A DNA stretch of 64,000 nucleotides. Source: Scilla litardierei (Eukaryota > Streptophyta > Magnoliopsida > Asparagales > Asparagaceae). Of this stretch, positions 57,189 through 64,000 are shown piece after piece; within the stretch, counting starts at the first letter, position 1; every line of letters begins with the position of its first letter. Location: positions 280,805,871 to 280,869,870 of the forward strand of contig CM061141.1 in NCBI GenBank assembly GCA_030789695.1, in the 5' to 3' direction. The notes beneath the pieces were generated by a model. The model did not search any database and was not told the DNA's origin. It saw only the letters and a program-made list of their open reading frames with translations. Made by a program: the position numbers and the translations under genes.

Positions 57189-57597
57189 TATGGTTGTTGG
57201 CTTGATAAACCCATATGGGCTACCCTTGGTTAGTGCACCAACCCAATGGGGGGTTGGTGCACCAACCCCCTCCCCCTTCATCTAGTATAAAAGGAGGGCA
57301 AGTGCTTGGTTATTAGCATCGAAAATTGGAAATCAAATTGAGCTTCTATTGAAGCATTGGGAAAGTTGTATGAGATCCTATTGGAAGTTCCGTAGGATCA
57401 TTGAGAGCCATCTTTGAGAGATCCATTTGTGAGGATTTCTTAGGAGTAGTTGAGTGTCTTTTGTATCTCCTAATTGAAATCAAGAGAAGTGTTCCCTTGG
57501 TCGTTAAGGCGACCTAAATCTTTTGTTTGCACTCTCTCTATTTATTCTTCGTGTTAAATACTTCGGCGATCTGATTGCTTCTGCTCAGCGCACAACA
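57189..57597 (+). repeat. 3' LTR of the outer copia element
   Basis: 409 bp matching 35337-35743. The first palindrome has one mismatch here and the second is intact. TATA box TATAAAAG at 57286-57293. Confidence 0.9.
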
Positions 57598-57602
57598 AAC
57601 AC
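57598..57602. repeat. Target-site duplication AACAC (right)
   Basis: Second copy of AACAC at 35332-35336. Confidence 0.8.
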
Positions 57603-58830
57603 CTCAGTTGGTCCCTTATGCCTTCTTGTTAGGCTTATCAAGAAGACAATCGCCTTGCGTAATTACAAGGTTGTTAAACCAATGAACAAAGCTAATGCCT
57701 TTATCTACAAAACCCACAACACATCAATCTAAATGAAAATAGCACAAAAGAAAAGGAAAGGATGCACTTGACACCAAGATTTATATTGGTTCCACACATT
57801 TCTTAGTGTATATTCAGTTGGAAAGATCATTGATGCTTCAATAATCATTGATTACAAGTTATGGTGTTTGGTTCAAGGGGAAACCCAAACTTGCTAAGAA
57901 TTAAGAGTAAATAGTTGAGAAAAATACATTTTCTGGCTCTCAAACAACCCTCTAAACAACCCTATATTGTCTTCTTCTTTTTCCTCTGTATTTCTACAAG
58001 TAGTCACAAACTTATACAGACAAATTCGTACAAAAACCTAGCTGAAATTGGGGTTTAAATACCATTTAACTCCCTAATGTGTATGGTAAACAATAGCAAG
58101 TCTGAATCCTATTTGGATTCGATGCAGGCTAGCGGCGCACGCCCACACATGCCACTGCAACATCCATCAGATAATTGATCTATGATTAACACTCTGCCAC
58201 ATCTGCTGTCGCCTGTTGCTACATGCGATCGTGGGCCATGTTGCATGCGTAGCACACGTGCTTGCACCATGCGCACACATGCCACACAGTGCTGGGTTAC
58301 ATTGTGCGTATAAAATCTGAGATTATTCATGAGCTTGTGCTTTACTATTCATCGGACTGTGCTTTAAAAACATTAGCTTCTGGGCTTCAAAAATTTAGTA
58401 TTTTTGGTAGTAAAAAATTTCCAAAAAATTTCCAAAAAATCCACATACATCCTATATAAATCTTGGGATATTTTTCCTATTTGCATCATATTTTTCAATA
58501 CCCTAACTTGATACAAAGACACCACTAAGACCAATCCAAATTGAAAAATTCAAACCCTCCACATTAAAAACAAACCATCTCATTATGTGGCCCAAGATAC
58601 TTGGCTGGTAAACTTTACATTAAGCATCACTAATTAATTGAGTGTTCAACCAACCCCCTTGCAAAGGGGAATATCCGAAATCATTGTATGTCCTGAATCC
58701 TTCAGTTGAAACAAACACGCATTGTCTCTATTTGCGACCTTGTGGCACCCTGGCACCTCTTCCCTCAAACTTTGCCCCCAACCTATCCATCACTGGATAC
58801 CAATTTTGATGAATTTTCGTGGGATACACT
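57603..58830. other. Unassigned flank, probable old retroelement pieces
   Basis: About 1.2 kb without a gene. The part around 57760-58040 has the look of a diverged copia LTR (a phrase on GGTTCCACACATTTC, then a leader-like stretch). At about 58793-58803 a GGATACCAA reads in the minus sense as a tRNA-Met-like primer site, followed by a short ATG frame. Boundaries cannot be set. Confidence 0.4.
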
Positions 58831-60346
58831 TGTTGGGAGCCTGTAGATGGCAAGTAACAACGAACATGGGTCTGAATCGTGTTGTATAAAAATAATGCCA
58901 AAATAAAATTAAACCCTTCTATAAAATTGCCTAAGTCTCCTACGAAACTTACTCACTTGGTACTTAATCAACAAAGCTCAATTACTTGCAATAGACTAGA
59001 GAAATACACGGCGAAAATATAAATCACAACGCAAGTAAAGAGAGTAAGGAAAAGAGACAATGAGCAAATGCAAACAGGTACGATATACATTCGTTCGGCC
59101 AACCCTAGGCCTACTTCAAGCTTCAACTAAACCACTCTCACCAAGAGAGCAATGTGTCTCAACTTGAAGTGTTCTACAACCAACACCCTCTCTCCACTAG
59201 AGGGTTACAACACACACCTTGCCTCTAGTAATTATATCCAATACAACTCAACACAACCTCACAAAGTGAGGACCTCAACACTTGAGATTTTTCCACCAAA
59301 TTACAACACCCAAGTATACAACCACTTACCACCGCTCTCTAGTGTGGGTTTTACAAACTTTTCTCTTGAAGATTACAAATTCCTATAATCACTAAAGATG
59401 AAGCTTTTATTAAGTGAAGTTTGGCTAAGAGAACTCTAATTGTGATCTCAATAAAGTCAAGGTAAAGCTCGAGAGAATCACAATTAAAGAAGGCCAAGAT
59501 GCTTTAAAAAATTGGAATTAAAATCAAAAGGCCTTAGAAAACTTGATTGCTAAAAGAGAGCATAGAAAATGCAAAGAAAACTTGAATTTTTGCTTAAAAA
59601 TTTCGTGCCAAACTCTCCAGCAACTATCACATATATATGGATAAAATCTGGTTAAGACATATTACAAAATCACTCCTAAAATGTCGCTCCTAACTGGTGG
59701 TTAAAGGACAAGTTAATTAGACTGTTGGGAGCCTGAGAGTCGACTCCTGTACACCAGTGAATTGACTAATGGCACGGGAGTCGACTCTTCTCTCAGTCAA
59801 TGGCCGAGACAACTCTGGAGCCCCTCGACTCCAGGAGTCGACTCCTGTATCCTTGGGAATCGACTCCCTTCTGATTCAACAATCTTGTATCATGAAGAAG
59901 TGTGATCCATAATCTATATGATCTTAAAATATATCCAAAATATTTTTATGACTTCAAAAATATTTTCTAATTGATACAATATTTTCTAAATGTGTGTGCA
60001 ATCTTCATCTTGATAACTTTAACATTCTAAGACAAGGTACATGAAAAATACACTACTCATAATAGTCTTTGGAGTCTTGGTGCATCCCTCTTAGCTTCTT
60101 CAACTTGTCTTGAATTCATGTACTAGATTTGAGCTCCTAATCTTTATGTTGAACTCTAGGTTCCTAGATTCTTCCAATTCTTCTAGCTATGCCTCCAATA
60201 TATCATTCTTAGTGAGCTTGACTTGATTGGTTGACTATATTGACTTGGACACCTACACTCACAAATCATCATACAAAAAGTGCATTAGCAACAATAATTA
60301 TTTGCTTATCATCAAAACTAAACTTGGGGTGATACAAAAACCAATA
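58831..60346 (-). repeat. LTR of a fourth Sirevirus family
   Basis: About 1516 bp. Plus-strand start TGTTGGGAGCCTGTAGATGG is the counterpart of the LTR end of the pol-less Sirevirus at 47892. The other end carries the TTTTGATGATAA box (60301-60323). AGTCGACTCC motifs lie at 59748-59875. The purine-rich tract (AGAGAGAGAGAA in element sense) immediately right of 60346 shows it is a 3' LTR with a little interior left, so it is a truncated element and not a solo LTR. Confidence 0.75.
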
Positions 60347-60452
60347 TTCTCTCTCTCTCTTTTATGATGACAAACTATTTTATACATAAAAATGAAATTA
60401 CCAAGAATTGAAATACTTTCTCACTCTAAAATGATGCATGATGATAACAAAG
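60347..60452 (-). other. Short remnant of Sirevirus interior
   Basis: About 100 bases right of the LTR with the polypurine tract and a TGATGACAAAC-type phrase seen at the same place in the other Sireviruses. It ends where transposase coding sequence begins. Confidence 0.5.
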
Positions 60453-60832
60453 AGTTTTCAACTCCTAAGCAACCATACTTGATACTGTCACTATTGATAC
60501 CTGGAAAATACTATCCAGGAAATGATATCGACGTTTTCATGCAGCCCTTAATTGATGAACTGAAGCTTTTATGGAAACAAGGTGTGGGCACTTTCGACGC
60601 TGTGACAAAGCAAAGTTTTGCATGCGTGCTATTATTTTATGGATGATAAATGACTTCCTGGTGTATGTTAATCTATCTGGTTGTTTAACAAAAGGTAGGA
60701 CGACAGGTTATGAGGGCACATTTCTGAAATATAGCCGTAAGTTTTGCTTTTGGCAGAATAGAAGATGGTTGCATGTAGGTTATAGTTATAGGAGACATGG
60801 ACAATTGTTCGACGGTAAAACTGAACACCGAG
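60453..60832 (+). pseudogene. CACTA (En/Spm) tnp2 transposase fragment
   Basis: Two overlapping frames give a continuous tnp2-type reading with one frameshift near 60630: PKQPYLILSLLIPGKYYPGN, DIDVFMQPLIDELKLLWKQG, FDAVTKQSFAC, then RAIILWMINDFLVYVNLSGC and SRKFCFWQNRRWL, RRHGQLFDGKTEHR. These are the core landmarks of the tnp2 transposase family, which cuts and moves CACTA elements. The piece is about 125 codons out of a protein that is normally several times longer, and no CACTA terminal repeats are nearby. It ends at TEHR, directly before the retroelement primer site. Confidence 0.88.
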
Positions 60833-60836
60833 TTTT

Positions 60837-60855
60837 TGGCGCCGTTGCCGGGGAT
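60837..60855 (+). other. Primer-binding site (tRNA-Asp type)
   Basis: TGGCGCCGTTGCCGGGGA is the standard Athila/Tat primer site, complementary to the 3' end of aspartate tRNA. Confidence 0.9.
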
Positions 60856-60988
60856 AGCTACGGTGTATCTCGGTTTACCATTGTTTCGAAGAATCTGCTA
60901 GCGAATCTTATCATTTCCTATCTTTCCACCCTTTTCATTACATTTTTTTATTATTATCTTGCTACTCATGGTGTTTTTCTGAGCTGTC

Positions 60989-62356
60989 TTGTGCATGATC
61001 ACTCGCTTTGGAGCTTTTGATAAAGAATTGCTATTTGATCCTGAAATCGAGAAAACAACAAGAGCTCGCAGGGCCTCGAATAGAAGTCAGACACCCTTTG
61101 ATCAAATGGCAAAAAATACCGCCACTCCAGCTCTCACCGGGTCCATCCGGGACCACATGAAACCGATCTTTGAAAATAATCCCTCCATCTTGAGACCCCA
61201 ACTGGCGGCATCTAGCTTCGAGTTAAAGACCAGGCTCATAAATCTGATGCAGCAAGATCCCTTCCATGGACATCAGCACGAGAACCCAAACCATCATATC
61301 GACACTTTTCTGGCGAAGTGCGATACATTTAAAGACAAAGATGTGAGCGACGACGACATTAAGCTAATGCTATTTCCCTTCACTTTGAGGGATAAAGCTT
61401 CATATTGGCTATGAGCCCACCCGTCCAACCACTTCAATACATGGGAGCAACTGGCGCTCACCTTCGAAGAAAAATTTTATCCACCCTCTAAGACGGTGCA
61501 GATCAGAGGAGCTATCTCTAATTTCAAGCAGCTTCTGCAAGAATCTCTCTACGAGGCCTGGAAAAGGTTCAAGGACCTTCAACATCAGTGTCCTCATCAT
61601 GGGATCCAATCTTGGGATCTAGTACAAAGATTCTACAACAGGCTGCAGCACAGTACGAAGATGATAATTGATGCCGCCACACAAGGTTACATACTGGACA
61701 AATCACCTGAGGAAGCAATTGATCTACTTGAGCATATGGCAGCGAATAACCAACAATGGAGCAAGGAGAGTACCATTGTCACCAGGACCCCTAAGGTAAA
61801 AGCTGTTAGCCACCTCAATTCTCACATTGAAACTTTGTGCAAGCAGGTGGCTAGGATCGAGCAACGGTTGGATTCCATTCCAACGACTACTAGCGCTCCA
61901 GCCTACTATCCTCCAGAGGAATACGGAGAGCAAAGCTACGTTCCCAATGAGGGACATTATGACGGAGCCGAATCATCCGAATTGATACAGTACCTACAAG
62001 GAGATGGGTGAAATCAGTGGCAACATCCGATCGCAAGGAATCACCCCAGATTGTCTTACGGGAATCCAAGTGGAGGACTGCAACCTCCACATTTTCAGAG
62101 GCCACCACTCCCTCCTCAACAACAACAAGGACCGCTGCCACATCAACAGCAGAGCAGATTTAGGCCATCAGGGCCGTATCGACCACCGGGCTACCAATTT
62201 AATTGCCCGCCCCAGCAAGGCTATGCACCAACGCCACCGCGTTCCAGTCTGGAGACCACCTTAGAGACGTTCATGAGCGGATAAGTCAGGTTTAACCAAG
62301 ACACGGCTACTCAATTCAAGAACATAAATAAGTCGCTTGATGAGTTAAGGGGTTAG
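60989..62356 (+). pseudogene. Athila Gag
   Basis: One reading frame from 60989 with stops at TGA 61412-61414, TGA 62009-62011, TAA 62282-62284 and TAG 62354-62356. The capsid core is clear: ELKTRLINLMQQDPFHGH, ENPNHHIDTFLAKCDTFK, FPFTLRDKASYWL, then TWEQLALTFEEKFYPPSKT, ESLYEAWKRFKDLQHQCPHH and IIDAATQGYILDKSPEEAID. A coiled coil (LNSHIETLCKQVARIEQRLD) and a proline/glutamine-rich tail follow. The protein would form the virus-like particle. All four stops are single-base changes, so this copy is fairly young but inactive. Confidence 0.92.
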
Positions 62357-63646
62357 ATGTCCCAATTACTTAAGAATCATGGGAGGTTGCCTTCGCAACC
62401 GGAGCCGAATCCAAGGGCTCAAGCTAATGCCGTGGTCTCTGTTACCATGCGTGGAGGATGGACAACCGACGATGTGATGGCGACGGTCATAAACAAAAAA
62501 CAAGTTAGAATTGAGGATGCCACTATTGGCAATGATAAGGAAGAGGCTACGGATGAGCTTATTATGAACGGAGAGAGGGAGGATTCTCCTTCCACCATAC
62601 CCATCGTCACACCGACATCAAAGGACGATGCAACCAGTAAGCCATCTCCTAAGGACGTCGCCAAGGATAAGAGAAGCCGACCCCCTCTACCGTATCCACA
62701 GAGGCTAGCTTTAGCGAAAATGGCGAAGAAGTACTCAAAGTTTGCAGAACTTCTGAAGGGCATTCAGGTCAACATCCCCTTTATGGATGCCATTACAGAA
62801 ATTCCTATCTATGCAAAGTTTCTGAAGGACCTCATTACCGGGAAGCGGAAGCATGAGGAAATAAAGCTTTTGGAGGACTCTACCTCCATCATAAAGAACC
62901 ATCTCCCGAGAAAACTACCGGATCCGGGAAGCTTCACAGTCCCATGATCTATCGGAGGTACGCCTATCAACCGTGCTCTGATCGACTTGGGAGCGAGCAT
63001 CAGCTTGATACCGCTCTCTATATTCGAAAGACTACAAATCGAAAGTGACTTGGAGCCCACAAACTTGTCGATACAGCTGGCGGATCACTCGATCACGTAT
63101 CCGGTAGGCACTGCCAGAGACATCATTCTGCAAATACCTCCCGGATTGTGTGTGCCGGTGGATTTTGTTATAATGAATATGCCGGAGGGAGGGAGTTCTC
63201 AGCTCATACTTGGCCGTCCTTTCATGGCGACAGCCGGCGTCCTGATAGATGTTCGTGAAGGGACTCTCTTAGTGAATGTGGGTAATATTGAAGCCCAATT
63301 CCGGTTGCAAAAGTCTATGAGGGAGCATGTCCGAGAAGAAGGATCTAGTTATCTGGAGCTCTTAGAAGATGATGCCATAAGGGAGTATACCGCTGAGGGG
63401 GTCATGAAGGACCCGATGAGAACAAGTGTCGATGATGATGATGACCCCATTTACAACAAGGCGGTTGTCGCCTATCTTCGTATGCTTGATGAGGAGCCCA
63501 CAGACAACTCTTTGCACCACAAGAAGCTGAAAGCCATCAGTCATGTAGCCGATAAAAACCATGGAGAGGAAGCATGCCAAATACAGTCGCACGGTATCGT
63601 TCGCAAGTATGATGCACGCATCTCTTACGCGCCAAATAACAATTGA
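62357..63646 (+). pseudogene. Athila aspartic protease
   Basis: Same frame as Gag. PLPYPQRLALAKMAKKYSKF at 62683-62742 is the conserved phrase before the protease, then KLPDPGSFTVP, a TGA at 62945-62947 where cysteine is usual, and the active site INRALIDLGASISLIPLSIF (62968-63025). The flap side reads LILGRPFMATAGVLIDVREG. The frame continues through an acidic linker (DDDDDPIYNKAVVAYLRM) and stops at 63644-63646, before the reverse transcriptase would start. The family enzyme cleaves Gag-Pol. Confidence 0.9.
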
Positions 63647-64000
63647 AGAACTTGGAAGAGTCGAGCTCATAACTCAAAATGAGCGCTTATCAGGAGGCAA
63701 CCCGATCTTTTATATCTTAGATTTTCTCTTTCAATTTCTGTTTTGCTCTATATATTCCAGAAAACCAAATAAAAAAGCTTTCTATTTCATAAAAATGCAA
63801 AATTATAAAAATCTGACAGGTTCTTCCTTTTTACAGGTTGAACGTTGAGGGGAGCGTGCAAATCAATGTTTTGAATGGAAGGGAGCTGGAAGGAGAGCAT
63901 CTTATAGAAGAACAAGTTAAGGAAAAAGAGTCACATGTGACTCGACCGAGCAGCCACTTACTCGGTCGAGTAACAGAGAGCATATGAAAAACAAGGAGAT
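63647..64000 (+). other. Post-pol 3' region of the Athila-like element
   Basis: After a break the sequence reads SGGNP in one frame, a phrase that sits just after integrase in related elements, followed by AT-rich non-coding DNA. Near 63938-63975 it holds ACTCGACCGAG and its near-complement CTCGGTCGAGT. No LTR start is visible. Confidence 0.6.

Larger units (their letters stand above)
35337..57597 (+). mobile_element. Outer Ty1/copia element, internally deleted and nested
   Basis: A plus-strand copia element bounded by LTRs at 35337-35743 and 57189-57597 and by AACAC duplications. Its interior is gag up to 36575, then a 19.5-kb nested Sirevirus, then the zinc-knuckle/protease part from 56101 to about 56600 and a 3' region to 57188. 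Integrase, reverse transcriptase and RNase H are absent, so without the nested DNA the element is only about 2.7 kb. The Gag is of the Tork type. It is inserted about 550 bases downstream of the MADS-box stop codon. Confidence 0.9.
60834..64000 (+). mobile_element. Athila-like Ty3/gypsy element, gag and protease only
   Basis: A plus-strand element starting with the tRNA-Asp primer site at 60837 and leaving the window at the right. It encodes Gag and protease in one frame, then passes at about 63646 directly to the typical post-pol 3' region (VELITQNERLSGGNP at 63660-63700, normally found after integrase). Reverse transcriptase, RNase H and integrase are thus missing. No 5' LTR is recognised left of the primer site; a transposase fragment is there instead. 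No 3' LTR is seen before the window ends. Confidence 0.85.

Overview
The window comes from a flowering-plant nuclear genome: every long reading frame belongs to a plant LTR-retrotransposon lineage, and the only host gene seen is the 3' part of an AGAMOUS-type MADS-box gene with classical plant introns. The tail of that protein (SRQQQT-LQLG) resembles monocot C-class proteins, so a monocot with a repeat-rich genome is my best guess, with low confidence.

Layout. 1-1944: minus-strand chromovirus (Ty3/gypsy) fragment with RNase H, integrase and a chromodomain. 1945-8225: AT-rich DNA with no recognisable gene. 8226-11227: 3' half of a minus-strand Ty1/copia element. 11228-26336: minus-strand Athila-like Ty3/gypsy element carrying inside it a pol-less Sirevirus-type element (16735-23272). 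26337-27571: unassigned. 27577-33144: near-complete minus-strand copia element with CAAAA target duplication. 33631-34783: six consecutive exons (K domain, C terminus, stop) of the AGAMOUS-like gene on the plus strand. 35337-57597: a three-level nest. An outer plus-strand copia (duplication AACAC) is split by a minus-strand Sirevirus with gag, pol and an env-like frame (36576-56095, duplication AAGAG), which is split by a young plus-strand pol-less Sirevirus with gag and an env-like frame (46191-53565). 58831-60346: LTR of a fourth Sirevirus family. 60453-60832: piece of a CACTA (tnp2) transposase joined to the primer-binding site of an Athila-like element that runs off the right edge and keeps only gag and protease.

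The elements fall into autonomous-type copies (coding for polymerase, now broken) and several deletion derivatives that keep gag, or gag plus an accessory frame, with intact LTRs, primer sites and polypurine tracts. Such copies would need reverse transcriptase and integrase supplied by relatives. The MADS-box gene sits between these blocks. Its MADS-domain exon and intervening-domain exon were not found to the left, so either an upstream intron exceeds about 31 kb or this is a 5'-truncated copy.

The most unusual signal is non-coding. Four Sirevirus-type families each carry their own repeated version of a GTCGAC or AGTCGGT motif in the LTR, in three of them extending to other element regions or forming hairpin modules. 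The same families share a TTTTGATGATGA box just inside the LTR start. All coordinates, alignments and difference counts were made by eye.
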